This document shows, in pieces, positions 35,324-45,875 of a DNA stretch of 64,000 bases. The notes under the pieces are model-generated. The model had not been told where the DNA came from, did not search any database, and worked only from the letters and a program-made list of their open reading frames with translations. The stretch lies in assembly GCF_009696465.1 (NCBI RefSeq), contig NZ_VULX01000006.1, positions 1 through 64,000 of the forward strand. Reading direction: 5' to 3'. Source of the DNA: Inconstantimicrobium porci. Its GTDB lineage: Bacteria > Bacillota > Clostridia > Clostridiales > Clostridiaceae. The position numbers and the translations under genes are program-made. Position 1 is the stretch's first letter. Each line of letters starts with the position of its first letter.

Positions 35324-36664
35324 ATGATCAATAATGAAAACTGTGTTTTGCCGTCTGGACTTGTAACTTGTTTTATTGGTGATAGAGAACTGAGGATTCT
35401 TGACATAGCATCTGATAGAATATCTTTGAGGTTAAATGAAGATATTGGTGGTATTGCATCAATCCTAGTTGCTTTTTATGTTTTCAGTGAAAACCGTTAT
35501 GAAGAGATTGTAATAAATGATTTTAAATTATTAAATAAAGAAAATACTGAATTTTATAAAATTTATCGTTTCGAAATAAATGACAAATACTATTCTAATA
35601 ATGTTAAGAAGATTCTAAATAATTACTCTAAATACGTTACATTAAAGACTTTTGGTTCAGAAAGTGAGTTTTCACAAGAGATGGTGAATTATCCATCACA
35701 GGAGGATTATAAATTCTATAGTTTTTTTGATGATATGAAAAGAGAATGGATGAAAGACATATATTATGAAGATTATGATGATACAGTATTATCTTCAGTG
35801 GATTATGCAGTGTCATTACATAATGATAATATGTATAAGAAGTATTTAGCTCTTGGAATTGATAAGTTTCTAGATTACTATATAGATGAAAATTATATTG
35901 GAAATCATCCACTATTTAAAAATAAGATTTCAAGGATTTATATTGGCAATGAATTTTGCCATAATTTATTTCCTGATATAGATATGTTGTTGAAAATTAT
36001 GGACAAGGCTGTATATGAAGGAATTGAAGTAACTTTGTCTTTTACTTATTTAAGAGACTGCCTAATTAATAAGACTAAGGCGGATATTGATGAGATTTAT
36101 TCATGGTGCGTTAAAAATAATAAAAACATAGAACTGGTAATAAATGACTGGGGAATGTTGAATCTAATAGAGTATAAGGATGATTATATAACTCCGGTAC
36201 TAGGTGTACTTCTTAATAAACGAAAAAAGGACCCACGTATTAAGTATAAAAATGGCTATAAGAATCATAAAGATTTGATGGCAGATAATAGCCTGAATAG
36301 TGAAACTTATTCACAATTCCTTAATAAGCTATTAATAAAAAGGTACGAGTACGAAAGCTGCGGATATAAAATGAACATAGCAAAGGGTAAGCATAGTATT
36401 CATATTCCTTATTATGTAACAAATACATCTCAGTTTTGCCCACTATACGCAATGTGTACAAATATGGATAGGGGTAATCAGATGCTTGTAATAAACTGTC
36501 CTAAATACTGTAGTGATTATGCTTTTGCCTATCCTAAGCATTTAAAGATGGCAGGGATATATAACTCATTATTTTCATTTGATGACACACTGCTGAAAGA
36601 ATTTTATTTACTTAAAGATTATGTTGATAATGGCATAGACAGAATAGTGTTTAACTTTATGTAG
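35324..36664 (+). CDS. Cysteine-rich U32-partner-like protein, unknown function
   Basis: 446 residues, cytosolic. The second half looks like a TIM-barrel segment of the peptidase-U32 type (ISRIYIGNEFCHNL.., VYEGIEVTLSFTYLRDC, IELVINDWGML). It ends in a cysteine cluster (CPLYAMCT and CPKYCSDYAF) that could ligate a Fe-S cluster. The N-terminal 120 residues are beta-rich and unassigned. It is followed after 17 bases by a clear U32-type gene, suggesting a heterodimer like UbiU/UbiV. No match to a named family was recognised with certainty. Confidence 0.6.
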   Translation: MINNENCVLPSGLVTCFIGDRELRILDIASDRISLRLNEDIGGIASILVAFYVFSENRYEEIVINDFKLLNKENTEFYKIYRFEINDKYYSNNVKKILNNYSKYVTLKTFGSESEFSQEMVNYPSQEDYKFYSFFDDMKREWMKDIYYEDYDDTVLSSVDYAVSLHNDNMYKKYLALGIDKFLDYYIDENYIGNHPLFKNKISRIYIGNEFCHNLFPDIDMLLKIMDKAVYEGIEVTLSFTYLRDCLINKTKADIDEIYSWCVKNNKNIELVINDWGMLNLIEYKDDYITPVLGVLLNKRKKDPRIKYKNGYKNHKDLMADNSLNSETYSQFLNKLLIKRYEYESCGYKMNIAKGKHSIHIPYYVTNTSQFCPLYAMCTNMDRGNQMLVINCPKYCSDYAFAYPKHLKMAGIYNSLFSFDDTLLKEFYLLKDYVDNGIDRIVFNFM

Positions 36665-36681
36665 AGGGGGATAATTATCAT

Positions 36682-37668
36682 ATGAAAATAGTTGCAGGAC
36701 TTGGCTGTATTGATGATTATATTAGACTTGTACAAGCAGGGGCTGATGAGGTATTCTGTGGATTCGTTCCTTATGAATGGAACAAAACTTATGGAAATTT
36801 ATTTCCTTTAAATAGAAGGGAAGTACTTTATTATAACGTACAAATAAATTCCTATGAGGATATGAAGATATTGAAGAAGATGGAAGAAAAATGTAAGGTG
36901 CCAGTTACTATTACTTTAAATTACCTATATTATATAGAGGAACAGTATGAGTTGATTGCTGATATTATGAAAAAGCTTATTGATATTGGATTTACTGAAT
37001 TTATTATAGCTGATCTCTCACTTATAGTATATCTTAAGGAAAAAGGACTTAAGTGTTCAATTCAGTTAAGTGGTGAATGTGCTGAAATAAATAGGCTGGC
37101 TGTCAAATTCCTTAATCAGTTTGATTTAAAGAGATACATTTTTCATAGAAAAAATACAATTGAAGATATGAAAGCAATTATAAATGATAATAGAGATAGT
37201 AACATTGAATATGAAGCATTCATTTTAAATGAACGATGTCACTATACTGGTGCTTTCTGTTCATCTTTGCACTGTGATGAATTGCATCATCTTTGTAAAG
37301 TGCCATATGAACTTTGCAAGATTGATGTAAAGTGTAGTAATTTTCCTTTAGTTGATAAAAGAATGGAAGAATACTATTCTTTTTCTGTTGATGAGGAGGA
37401 TTACAGTTCAGACTTTAATGATGATAATTATATACTTGGTAGTACTGGCTGTGGTATATGTTCTTTAATGAAGCTTAAAAAAGCTGGTGTTACTCATCTT
37501 AAAGTAGTAGGTAGAGGAAACTTTATTGATATTATGGAAAAAGATATTAAGAACCTAAAAAAATCTCTTGATATTCTCGATTCAGCACATAATGAAGAAA
37601 GTTTTCTTATAGAAACTAAGCAGAGTATATTAGAGGGTAAATGTAGTAAAAGCTGTTATTATAAATAA
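36682..37668 (+). CDS. Peptidase U32 family protein (collagenase-like fold)
   Basis: 328 residues with the U32 start pattern (GCIDDYIRLVQAGADEVFCGF) and a TIM-barrel body. Four or more cysteines are clustered (ERCHYTGAFCSSLHCDELHHLC, then CGICSL), as in U32 proteins that bind a [4Fe-4S] cluster and act in tRNA/rRNA or ubiquinone hydroxylation rather than proteolysis. The substrate is unknown. Translationally close to the preceding cysteine-rich gene, with AGGGGG before its start, so the two form a cassette. Confidence 0.75.
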   Translation: MKIVAGLGCIDDYIRLVQAGADEVFCGFVPYEWNKTYGNLFPLNRREVLYYNVQINSYEDMKILKKMEEKCKVPVTITLNYLYYIEEQYELIADIMKKLIDIGFTEFIIADLSLIVYLKEKGLKCSIQLSGECAEINRLAVKFLNQFDLKRYIFHRKNTIEDMKAIINDNRDSNIEYEAFILNERCHYTGAFCSSLHCDELHHLCKVPYELCKIDVKCSNFPLVDKRMEEYYSFSVDEEDYSSDFNDDNYILGSTGCGICSLMKLKKAGVTHLKVVGRGNFIDIMEKDIKNLKKSLDILDSAHNEESFLIETKQSILEGKCSKSCYYK

Positions 37669-37736
37669 ATTTTAATTATCCTTTTATGAATTATGTGGCA
37701 TTTCAATATTAATAAGGAACAACAATAAATTTTGCA

Positions 37737-37973
37737 TTGATAACAAATTCTCAAGAAAAAGCTTTTGTGCCACTGTTTACAGATTGGCTAGAATTTGAAA
37801 AATCATATAGTAAAGATGAATGGAACGGTATGATTATTAATATTAATGACGCATTATCAAAGGCTAAGAATAATGAAGGTATGGTAATAAACCCATTTGG
37901 CGAAAATTTAATAATAAGCAATGTTTTAGCTAGCGAAATATTTAAAGATTTATTTAGAAACAATATAATATAA
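37737..37973 (+). pseudogene. SseB-domain protein fragment
   Basis: 78 residues: FVPLFTDWLEFEKSY and NEGMVINPFGENLIIS match the SseB N-terminal domain. The N-terminal third of the family domain is missing, the only start is a TTG with no site in range, and a stop codon lies 24 bases before it. It is followed by a strong terminator, so it was once a full transcription unit. Confidence 0.6.
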
Positions 37974-38016
37974 AGGTACTGTCATAAACAATCCGACAGT
38001 ACCTTTGATTTTTTTC
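37972..38016 (+). terminator. Strong intrinsic terminator
   Basis: AAAGGTACTGTC/GACAGTACCTTT stem followed by GATTTTTTT. Confidence 0.9.
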
Positions 38017-38166
38017 CTTTTTACTACGGAAAAAGACAGTATTCAAATAAACGGAAAAAGTGTGTATTATATAGATATAAGAAATAATAAACCAATTGAA
38101 ATTTTATTGTAAACTTTCATGTAAACATTTAACAAGAAAATGATTTATTCTTTCTTAAGTGAAACG

Positions 38167-39645
<1,479 letters not shown>

Positions 39646-39754
39646 TCGTTTTAAAGTACTAATTAACACTGTATTTCCTTAAATGTAATATTAAATTAAA
39701 ATTATGAAGTATATGTGTTTTGTGTTATAATTTATAAATATTGGAGTGATAAAT

Positions 39755-40072
39755 ATGAAAAAAGTATTAATAATTTGTGCAGCAGGAATGTCATCATCAC
39801 TAATGGCAAAAAAGACAACTGAATTTTTCAAGAGTAAGGGATTAGATATTGTATTAGATGCAGTATCAGCAACTGAAGGAACTAAGATGATTGAAACAAG
39901 CGATTTTGATTTATTCTTAATAAGCCCTCAGACTAGAATGTATTTTGCAAAATTCGAAGAAGCTGGTAAAAAAGTTGGCAAGCCAGTTGTGAATATACCA
40001 CCACAAGCATACATCCCAGTACCAATGGGAATTCAAAAGATGGCAAAGCTTATAGTTGATACTTTAAAATAA
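39755..40072 (+). CDS. PTS lactose/cellobiose-type EIIB
   Basis: Cytosolic phosphotransfer subunit of 105 residues. The phosphorylated cysteine is in VLIICAAGMSSSLMA (about residue 9). It receives phosphate from IIA and passes it to the sugar in IIC. ATG at 39755 is used because TTGGAGTG is 5 bases ahead; a GTG three codons upstream would overlap it. Confidence 0.93.
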   Translation: MKKVLIICAAGMSSSLMAKKTTEFFKSKGLDIVLDAVSATEGTKMIETSDFDLFLISPQTRMYFAKFEEAGKKVGKPVVNIPPQAYIPVPMGIQKMAKLIVDTLK

Positions 40073-40099
40073 TCTTTAGTTTTAAGGAGAGGTGTTTAA

Positions 40100-42100
40100 G
40101 TGTTAAGCAATAAAGAAAGAACGATAATGAATTTTTTTGTGGGACATCAAGGTGAATTATTAACAAGCAAGGATATAGCAGAAAATTTGAAGTTATCAGA
40201 TCGTACTGTGCGCAGCTACATTAAAAGATTGCAGGTTATATTACAGAACAATGGAGCTGATATTATTGCTAAAACAGGTTGTGGATATAGGTTATTTATA
40301 AACAATGAACCTGACTTTAACACCTTTTTGAAAGAAAATACAGATGATTCTTTGAAAAAAAATGAAACAGTTTTAGAGGGTTCAAAAGACAGGCAGTATC
40401 ATATTTTAAATAAATTACTGTTTGAAGATGCATATGTTTTATTTGATGATCTATGCGATGAACTTTATGTATCACGCTCAACTCTTTCAAACGATTTCTC
40501 TGAAATAAGAAAGCTTCTTGAGCCTTACAACTTATCTGTTGAAAGTAAAGTAAAAAAAGGTGTGTATATTAAAGGCGATGAACATCAAAAAAGGCATTTT
40601 ATCATGGATTATTTTTTTAGTAATAATTTTAGTGTTTCAATAAACAAATATGTTGGTGATACATTGTTCCTAGATGGTATTAGTTTTGAGGAAATAACTA
40701 TTATAGTTCTTGATGAATGTCGAGAGGCAGGTCTTAGATTATCTGATTATATTATTCAGAATCTTGTTTTGCACATTGCATTATTAATCAAACGTATAAA
40801 AAGCGGCTTTAGTTTATCTAAAATTGAAATAGATAAATCAGTTGAAGGTAGCAGAGAATTAGAAGTTGCAGGTAATATTTTAAAGCGAATCATTCAAAGT
40901 GGAAATATTGAAATTCCAGAAGAAGAAGCTTATTATATTGCTCTTCATTTAAAAGTTAAATGTATTTCTAAAAGTTTAGATGAAAAATCTTCTACTAGTG
41001 AAAAGGAAATTACTAAAGAACTTATAAGTATACTTGATAGAATTGAAAAAGATACAGGATATCTGATAAAAAATGATGAACATCTTATTAAAGGACTTAT
41101 ATCTCATTTTTATACATTGTGCAAAAGACTTCAGCATGATGTTATTTTAGAAAATCCATTACTAGAAGAAATTAAACAAAAATATGGTGAAATATTATTA
41201 TTAACAAAAAAATATCTAAAAGATATGTCTATTTTCAAGAATTATAATGTTTCTGATGGGGAATGGGCTTACATATGTCTTCACTTTATGGCTGCTATAG
41301 AAAGATTTAGAAACACAAAGAAGTTTAATGTTCTTGTAATTTGTGCTACTGGATATGGTAGTAGTCAAATGCTTAATGTTAGATTAAAGAAAGAATTCGG
41401 TCAACACATAAACGTTGTAGATGTAATTGGTTATTATGAAATTACTAATGAAAAACTTAAAGGAATAGATCTTATTGTATCAACTATTGATTTATATACA
41501 ATTGTTTTTAATGTTCCTGTTATTCATGTAAGTGTATTTCTAAACAATAATGATATTAGTCATATCAAAACATTTATAGATTATCGAACATCTGGAAATA
41601 TAGAAAAACCTAAAAATGTTAGTTCAATAGATTTAAATGAAAGATCTAAACTGTTTGATAAATTTTTTAATAAAGACTCTTTTTTGATTATAGATGGATC
41701 AGATTCAAAAGAAAATATAATAAATAAGTTGGTGGAAAAACTTCAAGCTAATGAGGATTCATCATATTCTATGATAATGACTAATCAAATAAAACAACGA
41801 GAACAAATGAGCTCTGTTGTTTTTGGAAAGCATGTTGCAGTTCCACATCCTGCTAAAGCAGTAGGTAAGTTTACGCAAATTGCTGTTGCAATAGTCAAAG
41901 GTGGAGTTAATTGGGAAAATGAATATAATGATATAAAATTTATATTCTTATTATCGCCATCAAAAATTGAGAATGTTAATTTAAGAAATATAACTAACGC
42001 AATTGCTTCAATGATTGAAAGTGATTGTATTCAGAATGAAATTTTAAAATGTAATACTTTTAGTGAATTTGAAGAAAAATTTATGCAATTAATCAAGTAG
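40100..42100 (+). CDS. LicR/BglG-type PRD transcriptional regulator with EIIB and EIIA domains
   Basis: A 666-residue PTS-controlled activator. Two helix-turn-helix blocks lie at about 1-60 (SKDIAENLKLSDRTVRSYI) and about 105-150 (LCDELYVSRSTLSNDF). PRD1 (about 185-295, LVLHIALLIKRI) and PRD2 (about 300-410, HLIKGLISHFYTL, WAYICLHFMAA) contain the regulatory histidines. A GatB-like EIIB domain (VLVICATGYGSSQM) and a mannitol/fructose-type EIIA domain (HVAVPHP) follow. It probably activates this operon when cellobiose is present. GTG start with AAGGAGAGG. Confidence 0.9.
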   Translation: MLSNKERTIMNFFVGHQGELLTSKDIAENLKLSDRTVRSYIKRLQVILQNNGADIIAKTGCGYRLFINNEPDFNTFLKENTDDSLKKNETVLEGSKDRQYHILNKLLFEDAYVLFDDLCDELYVSRSTLSNDFSEIRKLLEPYNLSVESKVKKGVYIKGDEHQKRHFIMDYFFSNNFSVSINKYVGDTLFLDGISFEEITIIVLDECREAGLRLSDYIIQNLVLHIALLIKRIKSGFSLSKIEIDKSVEGSRELEVAGNILKRIIQSGNIEIPEEEAYYIALHLKVKCISKSLDEKSSTSEKEITKELISILDRIEKDTGYLIKNDEHLIKGLISHFYTLCKRLQHDVILENPLLEEIKQKYGEILLLTKKYLKDMSIFKNYNVSDGEWAYICLHFMAAIERFRNTKKFNVLVICATGYGSSQMLNVRLKKEFGQHINVVDVIGYYEITNEKLKGIDLIVSTIDLYTIVFNVPVIHVSVFLNNNDISHIKTFIDYRTSGNIEKPKNVSSIDLNERSKLFDKFFNKDSFLIIDGSDSKENIINKLVEKLQANEDSSYSMIMTNQIKQREQMSSVVFGKHVAVPHPAKAVGKFTQIAVAIVKGGVNWENEYNDIKFIFLLSPSKIENVNLRNITNAIASMIESDCIQNEILKCNTFSEFEEKFMQLIK

Positions 42101-42118
42101 TGAAAGGAAGAAATATAT

Positions 42119-42436
42119 ATGACAAGAGATGATTTACAAGTAATAGCATTCGAAATAATTCTACACAGTGGAGATGCAAGAGCATTAGTTCATGAGGGAT
42201 TAGATTTAATGAGAAATGGTAAGTTTGATGAGGCATCAAAAAAACTAGATGAAGCAAATGAAAAACTTCTTGAAGCTCACAAATCTCAAACAAACCTACT
42301 TCAGAACTATGCTAACGGAGATGAAATAGTAATGGAAGTTATAATGGTTCATGCTCAGGATCATTTAATGACAACTATGACTTTAAGAGAACTAGCTCTT
42401 GAATTCTTAGAAGTATATAAAAAGCTTAATAAATAA
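42119..42436 (+). CDS. PTS lactose/cellobiose-type EIIA
   Basis: 105-residue helical phosphocarrier. The active-site histidine is in MVHAQDHLMTTM, preceded by the typical ARALVHEGL and ANEKLLEAHKSQT stretches. It accepts phosphate from HPr and donates it to IIB. It lies 18 bases after the regulator gene, with AAAGGAAG as ribosome site. Confidence 0.93.
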   Translation: MTRDDLQVIAFEIILHSGDARALVHEGLDLMRNGKFDEASKKLDEANEKLLEAHKSQTNLLQNYANGDEIVMEVIMVHAQDHLMTTMTLRELALEFLEVYKKLNK

Positions 42437-42457
42437 AGTAAACGGGAGAATCAAGCA

Positions 42458-42964
42458 ATGAATAGGATGGCAAAAGATAATTTAGATAAAAGTAGAAAAG
42501 AGACAAGCTTAAAAACATTGTATTTTAATAGATTTCTCTTAATTAGATATGTGACAGCTGTGTTTTTCTTCACAAATTTATACTGGTTATGTTCATTAAT
42601 AATTAGTAAAAATGTTGGTGCTGTAGTACCAGGTTTAACGCTTGTATTCATAATAAGAGCTGTCTGGGAACAATGTACTATGTACAGTTCTCATATAGAT
42701 AACGCAAGAAAGACAATATTAACTTATAAGATAATGTTGATAGAAAATATAGTTTATATTGCTACTTTATTTACACCAATATTTAAAAAACTATATCCTT
42801 TCCTGGTTGATAATACAAAATCACATATGTTTATTCTATTTATCAATGTTATTGGTGCTGTGCTATGTTTGATTAGCTTAAATAGACTTAATAAAATTAA
42901 AAATCAAAGTGATAAACAATTTAAGTATATTAAACAATATAAACAAAATATTAAAATGAAATAA
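42458..42964 (+). CDS. Membrane protein of unknown function in the cellobiose PTS operon
   Basis: 168 residues. The N-terminal 20 and C-terminal 25 residues are charged and basic, and between them lie four hydrophobic segments (about 33-50, 55-72, 92-110, 122-140). No family was recognised. It sits between IIA and IIC with 13-22 base gaps, so it is co-translated with the permease. It could be an accessory subunit, but this is inference. Confidence 0.75.
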   Translation: MNRMAKDNLDKSRKETSLKTLYFNRFLLIRYVTAVFFFTNLYWLCSLIISKNVGAVVPGLTLVFIIRAVWEQCTMYSSHIDNARKTILTYKIMLIENIVYIATLFTPIFKKLYPFLVDNTKSHMFILFINVIGAVLCLISLNRLNKIKNQSDKQFKYIKQYKQNIKMK

Positions 42965-42977
42965 GGGGAGATATAAA

Positions 42978-44354
42978 ATGGAAAATAATAAAGTATTTGG
43001 ATTGTTAGAAAAATATCTTATGGGCCCTATGGGCAAAATATCTCAGTTAAAAGTAGTACGTTCAGTTATGGCAGCTGGTATGGCAACAATCCCGTTTACA
43101 ATAGTAGGATCAATGTTCCTCGTACTTAATATTTTGCCAGATACAATGAAATTCTTAAAGCCGTTTTTTGATAGTACATTCTTCCGTATAAGTGATTTAT
43201 ACATGTTAGCAAATAAATGTACAATGGGTATTTTAGCACTTTATTTCTGCTTAGTTATTGGATATGAATATACAAATATTTTTGCAGAAGAAGAAGGATT
43301 AAACCTTAATCCATTAAACGGTGCATTACTTTCTATGTTTGCATTCTTCATGACAATTCCTGAATTATTATTCAAAGATGGAAAAATGTCATTAATCACT
43401 CAGATAAGCAAGGATACTAATATAGTTAACGGTTGGAATATCGGTGGAGATGGTGTTACTCGTCTTGGAACTACTGGTATCTTTACAGCAATAATAATGG
43501 CTGTAATTGCTGTAAGAATATACAGATTCTGTGTAAAACACAATATAGTAATTAAGATGCCAGAATCAGTTCCAGCAGGTGTGTCTAGATCATTTACAGC
43601 ACTAGTTCCAGCATTTGCTGTAGCATTTATAGTATTATTAATTGACGGTGCTTTCATAGCATTAGGAACAGACATATTCAAAGTTATTGCAGTACCATTT
43701 AGTTTTGTAAGCAAATTAACAAATAGCTGGGGTGGTATATTAGTAATATACTTCCTTATTTCAGCATTATGGATTGTTGGTATACATGGTGCTAATATAG
43801 TTACTTCATTCTTAACACCAATAATTTTATCAAACATGCAGCTTAATATGCAGGGAGCTAATATTCCATTTGCTGGTGAATTCCAAAACTCATTTGTAAT
43901 TATGGGTGGATCTGGTGCTACATTAGGACTTACAATATTTATAGCATTTTTAGCTAAATCACAACAATTGAAAGTATTAGGACGTGCTGGTGTTGTGCCA
44001 TCATTATTTAACATTAACGAACCAATGATATTTGGTTTACCAATAATATACAACCCATATCTTGCAATACCATTTTTCCTTGCTCCAATGGCATGTGCTT
44101 CAACTGCTTACTGGGCAATTAAATTACACATTGTTAGCCCAATATTAGCACAGGTACCTTGGCCATCACCAATCGGTATAGGTGCATTCATCGGAACAGC
44201 TGGAGATTTTAGAGCAGCATTATTAGCATTATTTAATGGAGTTTTAGCATTGTTAATATATCTTCCTTTCATAAAGGTATATGATAAGAAACTTCTTAAA
44301 GAAGAACAAGAAAATGCTTCTGATGATTTTGATGCTGAATCACTAGCAATCTAA
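42978..44354 (+). CDS. PTS cellobiose-type permease EIIC
   Basis: 458-residue integral membrane subunit that translocates beta-glucosides. About ten hydrophobic segments. Family motifs are the N-terminal LEKYLMGPMGKISQLK, IVGIHGANIV, and the active-site FNINEPMIFGLPIIYNP region. It works with IIB (39755) and IIA (42119); the product is hydrolysed by the GH1 enzyme at the operon head. AAGGGGAG precedes the ATG. The operon ends at the terminator near 44385. Confidence 0.95.
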   Translation: MENNKVFGLLEKYLMGPMGKISQLKVVRSVMAAGMATIPFTIVGSMFLVLNILPDTMKFLKPFFDSTFFRISDLYMLANKCTMGILALYFCLVIGYEYTNIFAEEEGLNLNPLNGALLSMFAFFMTIPELLFKDGKMSLITQISKDTNIVNGWNIGGDGVTRLGTTGIFTAIIMAVIAVRIYRFCVKHNIVIKMPESVPAGVSRSFTALVPAFAVAFIVLLIDGAFIALGTDIFKVIAVPFSFVSKLTNSWGGILVIYFLISALWIVGIHGANIVTSFLTPIILSNMQLNMQGANIPFAGEFQNSFVIMGGSGATLGLTIFIAFLAKSQQLKVLGRAGVVPSLFNINEPMIFGLPIIYNPYLAIPFFLAPMACASTAYWAIKLHIVSPILAQVPWPSPIGIGAFIGTAGDFRAALLALFNGVLALLIYLPFIKVYDKKLLKEEQENASDDFDAESLAI

Positions 44355-44384
44355 TTAATAAATTAATATACACAATGTGAAACA

Positions 44385-44431
44385 AAGTCTGTCGTTTTAG
44401 CAGTATAACCTGCTTACGACAGGCTTTTTTT
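44385..44431 (+). terminator. Terminator of the cellobiose PTS operon
   Basis: AAGTCTGTCGT/ACGACAGGCTT stem followed by T6-7. Confidence 0.9.
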
Positions 44432-44513
44432 GCTTGCGGTAATTGGTAATATTTTAGTACTAGAAAATTTAAATATCATTATGATATAATCCCTTTGAAT
44501 TGAGGTAATACGC

Positions 44514-45263
44514 ATGAAATATATAGTTATTTTTTCAACAATGATATTTATAATGGTTAGTAGATATAAAATAAATCATTCAGCTAAAAACAAAGGAATA
44601 AAGGGTGAAAAAGAAGTAAATAGAATACTCCGTAGTCTTCCTTGGAATAAATATATTGTTATTGATGACATAATGGTGAAAAGTGATTCGGGTTTAAAAT
44701 ATACGCAGATTGATCATATAGTAGTATCAACATATGGTATTTTTGTTATAGAAACAAAGAATTACAATGGCAGAGTATTTGGTGCAGAAAATTCAGGATA
44801 TTGGTATCAGAATGTAAATGGTAAGTTTGTGAAGTTCAGAAATCCTATAAAGCAGAATTATGCACATATTATGGGACTTAAAAAGTTTCTCAATATAAAA
44901 ATGGAATGCTTTATTTCAATTGTAGCATTTTCTGATCAGTGTGAACTTGAAATAGACAGCTATGATAATTGTAATGTAGTAAATTTTAAAAATCTTAAGA
45001 AGAATATAAAATCATATAATAAAATTGTTATAGAAGAGTCTAACTTGATATCAATTAGGGATAAAATATATAAGTATAATATTCGCTCATCAAAAGCTCG
45101 CAATAAGCATTCTAAAATAGTTCAGAGAAAGGTAGAGAGAGAAAAGTCATATATAATTAGATGTCCTCATTGTGGTGGTAGACTTGTAAAAAAGAAAGGT
45201 AAATATGGTTATTTTAAGGGCTGTAGAAATTTCCCTGAATGCAGGTTTACTAGTGATTTTTAA
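44514..45263 (+). CDS. NERD-domain protein with topoisomerase-type zinc ribbon
   Basis: 249 residues: a short N-terminal hydrophobic segment (about 3-16), then a NERD (nuclease-related) domain at about 25-150 with the restriction-nuclease-like core Asp in YTQIDHIVVS and the E-x-K in FVIETKNYNG. It ends in a zinc ribbon of the type-I topoisomerase kind (CPHCGGRL, CRNFPECRF). Probably a membrane-associated DNA-processing protein of unknown role. Confidence 0.85.
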   Translation: MKYIVIFSTMIFIMVSRYKINHSAKNKGIKGEKEVNRILRSLPWNKYIVIDDIMVKSDSGLKYTQIDHIVVSTYGIFVIETKNYNGRVFGAENSGYWYQNVNGKFVKFRNPIKQNYAHIMGLKKFLNIKMECFISIVAFSDQCELEIDSYDNCNVVNFKNLKKNIKSYNKIVIEESNLISIRDKIYKYNIRSSKARNKHSKIVQRKVEREKSYIIRCPHCGGRLVKKKGKYGYFKGCRNFPECRFTSDF

Positions 45264-45334
45264 AATGAGGTATTTATTTTAAAATTCATAGTAATATTTA
45301 TTTTATCTTGGATAATAATATAATAATCTTTTAT

Positions 45335-45366
45335 AAAAGTATGAAGTAAATTGCTTCATACTTTTA
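45335..45366. terminator. Bidirectional terminator
   Basis: AAAAGTATGAAG/CTTCATACTTTT inverted repeat between the convergent NERD and HD genes. Confidence 0.85.
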
Positions 45367-45867
45367 TTGCTCTAATTTATTGGGAAACATTCTTTTTGCA
45401 AGTTCGGTTCCTGTTTTTGTTTTAAAAATCTTATTAATTACTTTCTGCATCTTTTTGTTTTCCCAGTTTTCTTCAAAGGCATTGATTATTAAATCTGCTT
45501 CTACTAAAACCTGATAGTCTGCGCCATCAATAATGTTATAATTGTGATGATTTTTTACAAGATAGCTAACTCTCTTTATAAATTCTTTTTCATATCCTAA
45601 TGATTTTAGTATTTTTTCTGCTTCTAATGGTGCTTCCAGCTGCTGATGAACTTGATCAGCAAGTCCGTATTTCTCTTTGCATAATTTTATACCTATATCA
45701 TGAAGAATAGCAGAACACTGTATTATTTCCATAGTATCATTATCTAAATTTTCATTTTCACCGATGGTTTTAGCTAAAGCATATACTTTTAAAATATGAT
45801 TAGTTCTACGGTTGTGTCCCTCTTCAAATATTAACATATTCATCATTAAATCATTAATTCTACTCAT
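45364..45867 (-). CDS. HD domain phosphohydrolase
   Basis: 167 residues. Metal-binding residues are visible as H (RTNHILKVY), HD (SAILHDIG) and later H residues (KNHHNYN) and D (EADLIIN), the layout of small HD-domain hydrolases of unknown substrate. It lies 8 bases after the tyrosine recombinase gene, so both are probably co-transcribed. AGGAGG precedes its start. Confidence 0.85.
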   Translation of the reverse strand: MSRINDLMMNMLIFEEGHNRRTNHILKVYALAKTIGENENLDNDTMEIIQCSAILHDIGIKLCKEKYGLADQVHQQLEAPLEAEKILKSLGYEKEFIKRVSYLVKNHHNYNIIDGADYQVLVEADLIINAFEENWENKKMQKVINKIFKTKTGTELAKRMFPNKLEQ

Positions 45868-45875
45868 AAAACCTC

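Noticed and set aside
43400-44053. 217-codon minus-strand ORF inside the EIIC gene
   Set aside because: Antisense shadow of a hydrophobic gene; no ribosome binding site.
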